Below, in pieces: positions 21,124 through 29,724 of a DNA stretch of 37,462 nt; position 1 is the first letter of the stretch; the number at the start of each line of letters is the position of its first letter. The notes below the pieces were generated by a model that was not told the DNA's origin, searched no databases, and worked only from the letters and a program-made list of their open reading frames with translations. The DNA lies in IMG/VR virus record IMGVR_UViG_3300044633_000534, positions 1-37,462 of that record. One strand, written 5' to 3'. Position numbers and translations under genes: made by a program. This DNA comes from a virus.

Positions 21124-22787
21124 AATTTATTGAGGATGTTGTTTCGGGGAAGTTATTATTAGGCAAATATGCAAGGTTGGCAGTTGATAGACATTTAAAC
21201 GATTTAAAAAATAAAAAATGGGAGTATGTTTATTCAGAAGCTCACGCCAACAGGGCTTTCGGCTTTATCTCTGCCCTTCGACATACAAAGGGTGAATTTG
21301 CTGGGCAAAAGTTTAACATCCAACCATTCCAAGAGTTTTTTATTAAAGTCCTTTTTGGATGGCAAAGAAAAGAAGGAGGTAGGCGATTTCGCAAGGCTTA
21401 CCTTGAAATAGCAAGGAAGAACGGTAAGACAGAGTTAGCTGCTGCCATTGCCGTTTATTGTTTCCTATGTGACAATGAAACTGGAGCGGAGGTTTACACA
21501 GCTGCAACGACAAGGGATCAGGCAAGAATAGCTTTTGATACGGCAAAAGTATTTCTTAAATCACTAAAGGCAGATTCAAGGACATTTAATAAGTTAGTCA
21601 ATGTTTTAAAGTATAATTGCAACGTGCCATCTACTAATTCAAAGTTTGAGGCAGTTGCAGCAGAGGCAGATACACTGGATGGACTTAATCCACATTATGC
21701 AGGTATTGATGAATATCATTCACATAAAACAAGTGACGTTTTAGAGGTAATGGAGACAGGTATGGGTTCAAGGTCACAGCCATTACTGCTTATTACTACA
21801 ACCGCAGGCTTTAACCGTGAATCACCATGCTATTTATTCCGAAAGGTAATGGTTGATATATTGGAGAATAGAAAAGTAGATAATAGTGTTTTTCCTCTCC
21901 TTTTTTGCCTTGATGAAGGCGATGACTGGCAAGATAAAAAAAACTGGTATAAATCTAATCCTAATCTTGGTGTTACTCCATACATTAGCTACATGGATGA
22001 CCAGTATCAAAAGGCATTAAACGAAGGAGCAGCTAAACAGATACAATTTATGACTAAGAATCTAAATGTATGGACAACTACTTCCAGTGTTTGGATTTCT
22101 AATAGTTATATTGAATCAAGTAGATTAAAAGTTGATGAAGCTACACTGTATAATAAAAAGTGCTTTGCAGGTTTAGACCTTGCCTCTACGCGAGACATTG
22201 CTGCCTTAGTGCTTTGTTTCCCTGTGCAGCAAGGACTTGATAAGCCTCACATAAAGTCTTATTTCTTTTGCCCAGAGGATAATGTAAGAGAGCGATCGCT
22301 ATCAGATGGAGTGCCTTATGTGCAATGGGCACAGGATGGTGATATAATTATGACAGATGGCAATGTTACAGATTATGACTTTATAAAAGCTAAAGTCATA
22401 GAGTTAACTGCAAGGTATAAAATAGAGTGCATTGCTTTTGACCGGTGGAATGCCTCCCAGTTAGTTATACAGCTCACAAATGATGGAGCAAATATGAAAC
22501 CATTTGGACAAGGCTTTATTTCTATGTCTGCACCAACAAAAGAAATAGAAAAGATGTTTTTATCCAGTGAAATAACACATGATGGCAATCCAGTCATGGA
22601 GTGGATGATGACAAATGTAATGTTGCGTTTTGATCCAGCAGGAAATATAAAAATAGATAAAGCAAAGTCAACAGAGAAGGTAGATGGGCCTGTTGCTATG
22701 GTAATGGCTTACGCTCAAATAATGGTAGAACAAAGACCAACTATTTACACATCTGGTGAAAGAGAACAAGGATTATTAATGTTGTAA
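21120..22787 (+). CDS. terL: Terminase large subunit (HK97-like, Terminase_1)
   Basis: The product has 555 residues. The ATPase domain carries the Walker A-like EIARKNGKTELAA (96-108) and Walker B HYAGIDEYHSH with Asp197-Glu198. The coupling motif LLITTTAG is at 223-230. The RNase H-like nuclease has Asp353 (FAGLDLAST), Asp441 (IAFDRWN) and Asp522 (KVDGPVAM). All catalytic residues expected of the family are present. It packages DNA into proheads and cuts it. It starts in the overlap with the small membrane gene (ATGA). Confidence 0.95.
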   Translation: MKFIEDVVSGKLLLGKYARLAVDRHLNDLKNKKWEYVYSEAHANRAFGFISALRHTKGEFAGQKFNIQPFQEFFIKVLFGWQRKEGGRRFRKAYLEIARKNGKTELAAAIAVYCFLCDNETGAEVYTAATTRDQARIAFDTAKVFLKSLKADSRTFNKLVNVLKYNCNVPSTNSKFEAVAAEADTLDGLNPHYAGIDEYHSHKTSDVLEVMETGMGSRSQPLLLITTTAGFNRESPCYLFRKVMVDILENRKVDNSVFPLLFCLDEGDDWQDKKNWYKSNPNLGVTPYISYMDDQYQKALNEGAAKQIQFMTKNLNVWTTTSSVWISNSYIESSRLKVDEATLYNKKCFAGLDLASTRDIAALVLCFPVQQGLDKPHIKSYFFCPEDNVRERSLSDGVPYVQWAQDGDIIMTDGNVTDYDFIKAKVIELTARYKIECIAFDRWNASQLVIQLTNDGANMKPFGQGFISMSAPTKEIEKMFLSSEITHDGNPVMEWMMTNVMLRFDPAGNIKIDKAKSTEKVDGPVAMVMAYAQIMVEQRPTIYTSGEREQGLLML

Positions 22788-22818
22788 TGTACCTAATTAA
22801 AATAAAAACTTTTTAATT

Positions 22819-23049
22819 ATGGAAAGATTAATGAAGAAACATGAGTACGCTCAACAAGTAAGGCAGATTAATTGCACATCCGGATATTTTCATAGGTTTT
22901 ATGAGTTATCTGGTGAATGTCGTACACACCAAGAGGCATGGCAAAAGTTGGAAGAAGAAAGAGACCAGTTTGGTCTTGAAGAAAAATATAAAACCTACGA
23001 AAGTTTTAGAAAAGCAAAAAGTAATTATATGATGGTGCGCTTTGTTTAA
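22819..23049 (+). CDS. Small unknown protein between terminase and portal (76 residues)
   Basis: The product has 76 residues, helical and charged, with EWAQKLEEERDQFGLEE-like features (AWQKLEEERDQFGLEEKY). Its start sits at the end of an A/T-only inverted repeat (22794-22802 with 22811-22819). No family recognised. It lies between terL and portal, so a packaging or head role is possible. Confidence 0.65.
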   Translation: MERLMKKHEYAQQVRQINCTSGYFHRFYELSGECRTHQEAWQKLEEERDQFGLEEKYKTYESFRKAKSNYMMVRFV

Positions 23050-23088
23050 GATGTTACCATAACTCCATTTTTTCATACTAATCTGGTT

Positions 23089-23096
23089 TATATTTG
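23089..23096 (+). promoter_or_regulatory. Possible -7 box at the portal start
   Basis: TATATTTG matches TAnnTTTG and ends four bases before the portal ATG, so a transcript would start at or very near the ATG. A T-run (23068-23073) is near the -33 position but there is no TTG. Confidence 0.4.
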
Positions 23097-23134
23097 CCGC
23101 ATGGGAATAATTAACTCCATGCGGTCTTTTTTTT
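23097..23134 (+). terminator. Intrinsic terminator spanning the portal start codon
   Basis: Arms CCGCATGG (23097-23104) and CCATGCGG (23117-23124) pair perfectly, followed by TC and eight T (23127-23134). The left arm contains the portal ATG. In form it is a strong rho-independent terminator on the plus strand, yet it lies in the coding region. Confidence 0.65.
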
Positions 23135-24324
23135 CTAATACTCGTGGAAGTATTGAAAATCCAAGTACACCAATAAACGGTGATACATTAGGCGCATTAT
23201 TTCAAAGAGGTTCTGCTGCTGGCGTCGCAGTAGATGAATATTCAATTATAGGCCTTCCTGCATTTTACCGTGCTACACAAATACTTGGAGGTGTTGTTGC
23301 ATCTATTCCTTTTGACATTATAGAAAAATTGGATAATGGTGGCACAAGAATTGCAACTGAACATCCTAACTACAAAATAATAGCAAGAGAGCCATCGGAG
23401 TTATATACCTCACACACTTTTTATAAAACAATGGTGTTGCATTACTTGGCTCATGGTGCATTTTACGCAGCCATTAATAGGAATAGCATAACTACAAGAA
23501 TAAACAGCCTTACTATTTTAAATCCTACCAAAATGGAATTAGGATATAATAGTAGGAATGAATTAATTTTTAAGAATAAGGAAAACAACAAGACATATAG
23601 AGGTGACAATATCATCTATATACCTAACCTTGCGTGGGATGGTGTTAAGGCTTTGTTAGTGCCAGACGTTCACCGTGACAACTTTGGGTTAGCGTTAGCC
23701 AATAGAAATTATGGTGCTAACTTTTACAAAAATGGAGCTCATCTAAACGGTGTTTTAAAACATCCTGGAAGATTAACTAACGAGGCATACGATAGATTAA
23801 AAGGTAGCTTTAACCGTGCTTTTGGTGGAAGTCAAAATGCTGGAGGTACTGCAATCTTAGAGGAAGGCATGGACTTTCAGAAAGTAGGGCTTAATCCTGC
23901 CGATGCAGCATTTAACGAAACAAAGAAAGCTACTATCTCCGACATTGCGAGGATAACTGGTGTGCCAGGTGTTCTTTTAGAAGATATGGAAAAGGCAACA
24001 TTTGGCAACATGGAGCAACTTAGCCAGATGTTTGTAAACTATACAATAATGCCATTGTGTGAAACAATAGAGGCAGAATTTAATAGGAAGATATTTTTTG
24101 AGGCAGAAAAGTACACTTATTGTACACGTTTTAATCTTGATGGATTACTGCGTGGCGATATAGCAGCGAGATCATCTTATTATACTACGATGCGTAATGT
24201 ACTGGCAATGTCACCTAATGAAATTCGAATTAAGGAAAATATGAATCCTTATGCAGGTGGAGATAGTTATGAATTGCCTCTTGCATCTAACATAAAGATA
24301 GAACCATCAAGCGATGCCATATAG
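23101..24324 (+). CDS. Portal protein (HK97 family)
   Basis: The product has 407 residues and fits the HK97 portal family: DEYSIIGLPAFYRATQILGG near residue 40, SIPFDIIEK, NIIYIPNLAWDG, then GLNPADAAFNETKKATISD and ITGVPGVLLEDMEKATFGN. It forms the twelve-subunit ring at one vertex through which DNA is packaged. The start codon lies within a terminator-like hairpin; ATG 23119 is an alternative start six codons later. The 3' end overlaps the protease gene by 11 bases. Confidence 0.93.
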   Translation: MGIINSMRSFFSNTRGSIENPSTPINGDTLGALFQRGSAAGVAVDEYSIIGLPAFYRATQILGGVVASIPFDIIEKLDNGGTRIATEHPNYKIIAREPSELYTSHTFYKTMVLHYLAHGAFYAAINRNSITTRINSLTILNPTKMELGYNSRNELIFKNKENNKTYRGDNIIYIPNLAWDGVKALLVPDVHRDNFGLALANRNYGANFYKNGAHLNGVLKHPGRLTNEAYDRLKGSFNRAFGGSQNAGGTAILEEGMDFQKVGLNPADAAFNETKKATISDIARITGVPGVLLEDMEKATFGNMEQLSQMFVNYTIMPLCETIEAEFNRKIFFEAEKYTYCTRFNLDGLLRGDIAARSSYYTTMRNVLAMSPNEIRIKENMNPYAGGDSYELPLASNIKIEPSSDAI

Positions 24325-25249
24325 TAACTATCCACAATCAGCAACTAATGCAGCAAAGAAAGCATTGCAGCATAAAGAAGATAATGGTAGCCAGTGTGGT
24401 ACCAGTGTAGGCTGGACAAGAGCAAGGCAGCTATCAAGCAGAGAATCATTAAGTGACAATGAAGTGATACGCACATATAGTTTTTTAAGCAGAGCCAAGG
24501 TATATGACCAAGGCAAATATTTTGATGAAGATGATAATGAAATATGTGGTTCAATTATGTATGACGCATGGGGTGGTTCAACGATGTTACCATGGGCAGA
24601 AAGAACGGCTAATAAAATAATGGACGAAAGGTCAAAAGAAGAAACTATGGAAAAGAGAAGTATAAATTACGAGTTTAGGGCAATGCCTGAATCTCGCACC
24701 ATCGTAGGCACTGCTACGGTGTTTAACTCTGCCTATGACATGGGTTGGTATGATGAAGAAATGAGTGCAGATGTATTTACCAATTCAGACATGAATGATG
24801 TAGTAGCATTATTTAACCATGATGCTAATATGGTTTTAGCAAGAACCAAATCTGGTACATTGAAATTAAAGGTTACTGGTTCTGCTATGGAATATGAGTT
24901 TGAGGCACCAAATACTACTTTAGGTAATGATCTTTTAGAGATGGTTAAACGTGGTGATGTTTACCAATCTTCATTTGCTTTTAGTGTTGAGGCAGAGGAC
25001 TGGCAGGAAAGGGAAGGAATGAAACCTAAAAGAATTATACGTTCTATTAAAAAAGTGTATGATGTTTCTCCGGTAACTTATCCTGCAAATCCAGATACAA
25101 TGGTAGCAAAAAGAAGCTACGATGAAAAGAAAGGTTCTATTGATGATGAATTAAAAAAAGTGATTGATATATCTGTTAAGTCAGAAATTAATATACAAAA
25201 CGAGTTACGCAGGAACGCCCTGCATTTATTAAATTTAAAAACAAAATAA
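24314..25249 (+). CDS. HK97-type prohead protease (S78) with extra N-terminal domain
   Basis: The product has 311 residues. Residues about 115-270 are the prohead protease: RTIVGTATVFNSAYD, ALFNHDANMVLARTKSGTLKL with likely catalytic His169, YQSSFAFSVEAEDW with Ser220 as probable nucleophile, and VYDVSPVTYPANP. Residues 5-100 form a separate domain (SVGWTRARQLSSRESLS, then IMYDAWGGSTMLPWAERTA), a module seen in other phage structural proteins and here fused to the protease. It removes the capsid delta domain during maturation. It overlaps portal by 11 bases and the capsid gene by one base. Confidence 0.9.
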   Translation: MPYSNYPQSATNAAKKALQHKEDNGSQCGTSVGWTRARQLSSRESLSDNEVIRTYSFLSRAKVYDQGKYFDEDDNEICGSIMYDAWGGSTMLPWAERTANKIMDERSKEETMEKRSINYEFRAMPESRTIVGTATVFNSAYDMGWYDEEMSADVFTNSDMNDVVALFNHDANMVLARTKSGTLKLKVTGSAMEYEFEAPNTTLGNDLLEMVKRGDVYQSSFAFSVEAEDWQEREGMKPKRIIRSIKKVYDVSPVTYPANPDTMVAKRSYDEKKGSIDDELKKVIDISVKSEINIQNELRRNALHLLNLKTK

Positions 25250-26475
25250 TGAACTCTAAACTATTGAGAGAAAAGCGGGCTTCCGATTATGCTATAATGG
25301 AAGATTTGCAAAAGAGAGCATCAGCCGAAGGGCGTCTAATGAGTGCCGAAGAATTGGCACAATGGGACGCTGCCGATGCTAACTTTAAAAACTATACAGA
25401 CCAAATTTCAAGACTTGAAAGATGGAACGACATTAATGCTGACGATAGAGGCGTTAAAAACATTGATGACACAATAGCTGCATTGCCAACTGATAAAAGA
25501 GAGATTGTAAAGTCTCCAGAGTATCACACAGCATTTATGAAAGCTCTTGCAAAACGTGACTTATCAAGCAATGAGCAATCAATGCTTAGAGAGATGCGTG
25601 GAACTGCAACGATTACAACTGCTGAAAGTGGCTTAGCTGGTGGTTATGTCATTCCTTACCAATTCTCTTATGAGTTGGAAAAGACAATGGCATACTACGG
25701 CCCAATGCTACAGGTTAGCCGTATCATCACTACTCCACAGGCAGGGACACTGTACTGGCCAAAAGTAAATGACACTGCTACTGCAGGTTCATGGCATACT
25801 GAAGGTGGATCGGTTACTGTACAGGATATGACCTTTACAAGAGAGACTTTTTCAGCTCACGTTTTAAACACACTTGTAAAAGTGTCTGTTGAATGGGCAA
25901 ATGACGAGTTTGGTCTATTAAACACAGAGTTACCAATTATGTTAGGTGAGCGTTTAGGTCGTGGCTTAAACACTGCATTTACAACTGGTGATGGTTCTGG
26001 TAAACCAACAGGATTCAGAGACGTAGCACCTTCTGGTGTTGAATCTGCTGCTACTGGTTCCTTTACTGCTGCTAACTTGGTTGAGCTTGTACATTCAGTT
26101 GACATTGCTTACCGTAACTCACCATCTGCTGCATTTATGATGCATGACCAGATTTTGAGTGCAGTTAGAAAGTTAAACTTAGACACTAACAACACTACTT
26201 TGTTTCAACCATCTCTTAGAGAAGGTACACCAGATAGATTATTGGGTTATAATTTCTTTATAAACAATGATCTCCCATCTGCACAGGCTGCTGATGCAAA
26301 GATAATCTTCTTTGGAGATTGGTCTAAGTACATCATTCGCCAGGTAGCTAACAATGTCCTTGTGCCATTGCGTGAAAGGTTTATGGATGAGATGGAGTTA
26401 GGATTCTTAATGTACGCTCGTTTTGATGGTAAATTAATTCAGACTGCGGCAATTAAGCACTTGAAGAATCTGTAA
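25249..26475 (+). CDS. Major capsid protein (HK97 fold)
   Basis: The product has 408 residues. Residues 1 to about 100 are a charged helical delta/scaffold domain that the neighbouring protease should remove. The HK97 core then begins around TAESGLAGGYVIPYQFSYE, with STGDGSGKPTGF-like sequence (TTGDGSGKPTGF), AFMMHDQIL, LLGYNFFINNDLP and the C-terminal IIFFGDWSKYIIRQ. It builds the icosahedral shell. It is followed by a hairpin at 26494-26517. Confidence 0.95.
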   Translation: MNSKLLREKRASDYAIMEDLQKRASAEGRLMSAEELAQWDAADANFKNYTDQISRLERWNDINADDRGVKNIDDTIAALPTDKREIVKSPEYHTAFMKALAKRDLSSNEQSMLREMRGTATITTAESGLAGGYVIPYQFSYELEKTMAYYGPMLQVSRIITTPQAGTLYWPKVNDTATAGSWHTEGGSVTVQDMTFTRETFSAHVLNTLVKVSVEWANDEFGLLNTELPIMLGERLGRGLNTAFTTGDGSGKPTGFRDVAPSGVESAATGSFTAANLVELVHSVDIAYRNSPSAAFMMHDQILSAVRKLNLDTNNTTLFQPSLREGTPDRLLGYNFFINNDLPSAQAADAKIIFFGDWSKYIIRQVANNVLVPLRERFMDEMELGFLMYARFDGKLIQTAAIKHLKNL

Positions 26476-26493
26476 TCAATAGGGGATAGTAAA

Positions 26494-26517
26494 GGGATAG
26501 GGAGAAATCTCTATCCC
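26494..26517 (+). promoter_or_regulatory. Hairpin after the capsid gene
   Basis: Arms GGGATAG (26494-26500) and CTATCCC (26511-26517) pair perfectly with a 10-base loop. No U tract follows, so it is more likely an RNA-stability or processing stem than a full terminator. It separates the abundant capsid mRNA from connector genes. Confidence 0.5.
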
Positions 26518-26534
26518 TACTTAAAAATATAAAG

Positions 26535-27095
26535 ATGGCTTGGAAAGTAACAACGGCACCTGCTAAAGAAGTTTGGACATTAAATGAAGTTAAGAATTAT
26601 CTGAAAGTAGATACTTCTGCCGATGATACTTTGATTACTACTTTATTGCAGTCAGCTCGTGAAGTTGCAGAGCGTTATCTTAATCAAGCGTTAATTACAC
26701 AAACTATAACAGAAAAGTTAGATAGGCTTAATAACCCTACTATTTACTTATCTGTTTCTCCAGTAATTTCCGTTAGCTTATTTCAATATAACGATGGAGT
26801 TAACAGCGTACAAACTTACAATGCTGCTAATTATGTTGTAGATACTTTTTTAAAGCCTGGAAGATTAGCTTTAGCATACGGTTCTACATGGCCTACACTT
26901 TACGGTAATATTAATGATGTAACAATTACATACACGGCAGGATATAGCACAGAGCCATCTGGTGTGCCAATGCAGATCAGACAAGCTGTATTAATGATGA
27001 TTGCAGATGGTTACGATAATAGAGAAGATTATATAAAGAAATTACCTACGGCATCGGAGTATTTACTTGATCAATATCGCGTACAATTATTCTAA
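26535..27095 (+). CDS. Head-tail connector (HK97 gp6-like adaptor)
   Basis: The product has 186 residues. The N-terminal helix pair WTLNEVKNYLKVDTSADDTL and LLQSAREVAERYLNQAL is typical of gp6-like connectors (Phage_connect_1). The middle has the hairpin PVISVSLFQYND and VTITYTAGY, and the end has IRQAVLMMIADGYDNRED. It forms a ring beneath the portal. The stop overlaps the next start by one base. Confidence 0.88.
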   Translation: MAWKVTTAPAKEVWTLNEVKNYLKVDTSADDTLITTLLQSAREVAERYLNQALITQTITEKLDRLNNPTIYLSVSPVISVSLFQYNDGVNSVQTYNAANYVVDTFLKPGRLALAYGSTWPTLYGNINDVTITYTAGYSTEPSGVPMQIRQAVLMMIADGYDNREDYIKKLPTASEYLLDQYRVQLF

Positions 27096-27439
27096 TGAGA
27101 TACAACAAGAAAGAAGAAATAGGAAAGTTGAGAGAAAGAATAATAGTACAGAGTGTTTCTCGTGCTATTGGTACTACTGGTTTTGGAACAGAAACATGGA
27201 GTAATTTTGCTGAGGTGTGGGCAATAGTAGATTATAAAGGAGTAAACAAGGAGGAGGTAGAAGGTGGCAAGATAACAGCATTAAGCCAGGTTAGAGTTAC
27301 CTGTCGAAATAGGACAGACATAAACGAGCAACAAAGAATTATCTGGATGGATAAATATTATCAAATAGAAAATATTCAGATAAGCGAAGACAATATGTAT
27401 TTACATTTATTTTGTTCATTTGCTCAAAACTATGTGTAA
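27095..27439 (+). CDS. Head closure/head-tail joining protein
   Basis: The product has 114 residues and fits the Phage_H_T_join (SPP1 gp16/HK97 gp7-like) family: IGKLRERIIVQSVSRAIG, WAIVDYKGVNKEE, then VTCRNRTDINEQQRIIW. It closes the connector channel after packaging. Its stop overlaps the next ATG (TAATG). Confidence 0.85.
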   Translation: MRYNKKEEIGKLRERIIVQSVSRAIGTTGFGTETWSNFAEVWAIVDYKGVNKEEVEGGKITALSQVRVTCRNRTDINEQQRIIWMDKYYQIENIQISEDNMYLHLFCSFAQNYV

Positions 27440-27996
27440 TGTTTATATCACAAGCAAAATTAAATAGGCTAAAAAGATTGGAAGGCAAGACTAATAAAAA
27501 AGGTCAGCCATTAGCTATATCTAATTTTGCAAATAGTGTTATTGAACTTGACAACATTATGCAGCAAATTACAATAACAAAAAGAAAAGAAATTACAAAA
27601 GCAGCAGAGCCTATTGCACTTGCTGCTTATAGAAATCATGTTGAAATATCTACTAAACCACATAAATTTTATGTAAAAGGTAAAGGTTTAAAGTATAATA
27701 TAATGCCTGGTAATTTACGTCGCTCAATACAAATAGTAAGTGATGTAAAAAACTTTAAATATTTAACTTCTGCTATTGGACCATTGTATAAAGATGCTGG
27801 TAGTGGAGTTACATTAAGTAGTGAGGCTAAAGCAGATGGCTTTTATGCTCACATGATTTATGGCAGTACAAAAGCATGGGTAAAAAGAGTTAAAAACCTT
27901 GCAGAAAGAGCAAGTCAAATGGCAGTAATAAATAAAATGTCTGGCGAAGCTCTTAAAATGGCAAAACAATATCCTCGTAAATTTTGGGAGTTATGA
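27439..27996 (+). CDS. HK97 gp10-like tail/connector protein
   Basis: From ATG 27439 the product has 185 residues; an ATG nine codons earlier would overlap the previous gene. It has a basic N-terminus, a helical region and AYRNHVEISTKPHKFYVKGKG, then FYAHMIYGSTKAW, consistent with HK97 gp10-type proteins (minor tail or neck proteins), though more divergent than its neighbours. Order between head-closure and DUF3168-like genes supports the call. Confidence 0.75.
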   Translation: MFISQAKLNRLKRLEGKTNKKGQPLAISNFANSVIELDNIMQQITITKRKEITKAAEPIALAAYRNHVEISTKPHKFYVKGKGLKYNIMPGNLRRSIQIVSDVKNFKYLTSAIGPLYKDAGSGVTLSSEAKADGFYAHMIYGSTKAWVKRVKNLAERASQMAVINKMSGEALKMAKQYPRKFWEL

Positions 27997-28382
27997 TAGG
28001 TAAAGTAATATACGGGAGATTGACAACTGATGCAGCAGTAACTGGTATTTGTGGATTAAATATCTTTCCGGACATTGCTCCACAGAATGTCCAATATCCT
28101 TTTATGGTTTATACTGTCGTAAATTCTTTGCCAGTTGATTACAAAGATGGACAAAGTAACTTAGAAGAAATCAATGTGCAGATAGATGTATATACTAATA
28201 ATTACGAAACTACACAGACACTTGCAAACAATGTGCGCAATCGGTTAGATAGATTTGTAGGAACTGTAAATGGCGTTGCTGTACAAACATTAAAATATAT
28301 GAGCTCTGACAGTCAGGTGTATAATGCTGATTTAAATGTTTACTGGATGAGTGTTGATTTTATGGCAAAAATGAAACGATGA
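27993..28382 (+). CDS. Tail completion/terminator protein (DUF3168-like)
   Basis: From ATG 27993 the product has 129 residues and overlaps the previous stop (ATGA). The pattern GLNIFPDIAPQNVQYPFMVY, then NLEEINVQIDVYTNNYETTQ and a C-terminal WMSVDFMAKM is typical of DUF3168/tail terminator proteins that cap the tail tube. It lies just before the tail-tube gene, the usual place. Confidence 0.85.
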   Translation: MIGKVIYGRLTTDAAVTGICGLNIFPDIAPQNVQYPFMVYTVVNSLPVDYKDGQSNLEEINVQIDVYTNNYETTQTLANNVRNRLDRFVGTVNGVAVQTLKYMSSDSQVYNADLNVYWMSVDFMAKMKR

Positions 28383-28630
28383 AACTAAGATTATTAAAAG
28401 AATGGAATGGAAAGGCACCAGGTAAAGTAGGTGTGTTTTTATCTGAATATGGTGAGCAAATGATAAAGGATGGCATTGCAGAACTACTTGATGAAGACTT
28501 TGTTGTTGAACAAATGCCACAGAAAGAGGAGACTAAGCAAGATCCAGTCTATATTCCTATTCCAGTGCCTAACTCATATTTTAATGACGAAGAGCAAGAA
28601 GAAAAAATTAATAAACCAAAAAATAAATAA
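28379..28630 (+). CDS. Small unknown protein before tail tube (83 residues)
   Basis: The product has 83 residues: a folded-looking first half (LLKEWNGKAPGKVGVFLSEY) and a Glu/Pro/Lys-rich tail (PVYIPIPVPNS, then DEEQEEKINKPKNK). The first part resembles small proteins between tail terminator and tail tube in other siphophages, whose role is unclear. It overlaps the previous gene by four bases and is followed two bases later by the tail-tube gene. Confidence 0.7.
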   Translation: MKLRLLKEWNGKAPGKVGVFLSEYGEQMIKDGIAELLDEDFVVEQMPQKEETKQDPVYIPIPVPNSYFNDEEQEEKINKPKNK

Positions 28631-28632
28631 AA

Positions 28633-29061
28633 ATGGCAACTACTGGCATAATTAATGGTACGTTGATGCGACTATACAAAGATAGCACTGCTATCGGTTA
28701 CGCAACATCCTGCCAAATGAACATCTCTGCAGCCATGCGTGAAATCTTAACAAAGGATTCAGCAGCTGGAGGATGGAGGGAAGTAAAGAAAGGTCAACTC
28801 TCTGGCACACTGTCCACAGAGGCATTATATGCTGGGCCTGGTGATTCTTCTACTAATTACTTATTTGATGATCTCTTTACCGACTTAATTAGTGGTACTG
28901 CGCTAACTATTAAATTTACTACTGACGTACAAGGTGACAATGTGTTCACAATGTCTGCTATTTGTACATCATTAGATTTAAATGCAGGTGTAGAAGAGAA
29001 TACAAGCTATTCAGCATCCTTTGAGGTGACTGGTGCAATAGTAAAAACAGTAAAAGCATAA
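28633..29061 (+). CDS. Major tail tube protein (TP901-1-like)
   Basis: The product has 142 residues with the beta-rich pattern of siphophage tail tube proteins: TLMRLYKDSTAIGYATSCQMN, TKDSAAGGWREVKKGQLSG, then VFTMSAICTSLDLNAGVEENTSYSASFE in the C-terminal half. Size, position before the chaperone genes and folding pattern agree. It polymerises around the tape measure. Confidence 0.88.
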   Translation: MATTGIINGTLMRLYKDSTAIGYATSCQMNISAAMREILTKDSAAGGWREVKKGQLSGTLSTEALYAGPGDSSTNYLFDDLFTDLISGTALTIKFTTDVQGDNVFTMSAICTSLDLNAGVEENTSYSASFEVTGAIVKTVKA

Positions 29062-29077
29062 TTTTAAATCCTAACAC

Positions 29078-29446
29078 ATGAAAACAATAACAATAGCCAA
29101 CACATCCATACCGATTAAATTTGGTATGTATGTGTTAGGTACATTTCTAAGGGAGAGGAAACTTAAATTAAGTGACCTTTCCCTTTTAGGAGAAGATCTC
29201 TTATTAGCTCTTGAACTTGCCTTCTCCGGTGTTGAACATGGTTACAAAGCCAAAGGGGAGAAATGCCCTTATACTTTGCAATCCTTTTGCGACTTGGTAG
29301 ATACAGACATGGGAGGTATAACGCGCATTATGGAAATGATTTCAAATGAGATATCACCTCCAGAAGATGAGAGCCAAAAAAACGTAGTGGCGAAGGAGGA
29401 GAGCTCACACTTGAATACATCGAACGCTTTTGTTTCGGAGTTTTAA
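29078..29446 (+). CDS. Tail assembly chaperone, upstream (G-like) frame
   Basis: The product has 122 residues: a small beta start (ITIANTSIPIKFGMYVLG), helical middle and an acidic, flexible C-terminal tail beginning around SPPEDESQ. Near the end lies the slippery sequence A_AAA_AAC (29377-29383). Normal decoding ends at 29446, while -1 slippage enters the 29473-29724 frame and gives a fusion of about 215 residues, as lambda G makes G-T. The chaperones bind the tape measure during tail assembly. Confidence 0.88.
   Translation: MKTITIANTSIPIKFGMYVLGTFLRERKLKLSDLSLLGEDLLLALELAFSGVEHGYKAKGEKCPYTLQSFCDLVDTDMGGITRIMEMISNEISPPEDESQKNVVAKEESSHLNTSNAFVSEF
29377..29383 (+). other. Programmed -1 ribosomal frameshift site (A_AAA_AAC)
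   Basis: In the upstream frame the codons are CAA AAA AAC, so the heptamer A_AAA_AAC is in the exact phase for simultaneous -1 slippage. After the slip the next codon is CGT at 29383 and the -1 frame stays open through 29724 without any stop. The position between tail tube and tape measure is where siphophages encode this event. Confidence 0.9.
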
Positions 29447-29472
29447 GATTTCCCCCTTCGCAATACAACGAC

Positions 29473-29724
29473 ATGAGTTTTAAAGAGGTTGTTATGGCTA
29501 TGCAAGGCTATAATAATTTTTTTGAACAACAAGAACAAACAGAATGGGAAAGAGTTAGATGGCAGACAACACTTTTACTAAATGTTCATACGGCAAAAGG
29601 TAAGAGTTTAAAGCCAAAAGATTTAATTGAATTTCCATGGGAAAATCCTACAAAGAAAGAAACTAAAAGAAGTTTGACAAATACTGACAAAACAATATTT
29701 GACAAATGGGATAAAGAAGCATAA
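29473..29724 (+). CDS. Tail assembly chaperone extension (T-like frame)
   Basis: An ATG at 29473 gives 83 residues, but the frame is open back to the slippery site at 29383, so the natural product is probably only the -1 fusion with the upstream gene, adding 113 residues. The added part includes EYIERFCFGVLRFPPSQYND before the ATG and MAMQGYNNFFEQQEQTEWERV after it, a helical pattern seen in T-type chaperone extensions. It ends one base before the tape measure gene. Confidence 0.85.
   Translation: MSFKEVVMAMQGYNNFFEQQEQTEWERVRWQTTLLLNVHTAKGKSLKPKDLIEFPWENPTKKETKRSLTNTDKTIFDKWDKEA

Noticed and set aside
22794-22819. A/T-only inverted repeat as a terminator after terL
   Set aside because: The stem has no G/C pairs and no U tract beyond it, so it would be too weak.
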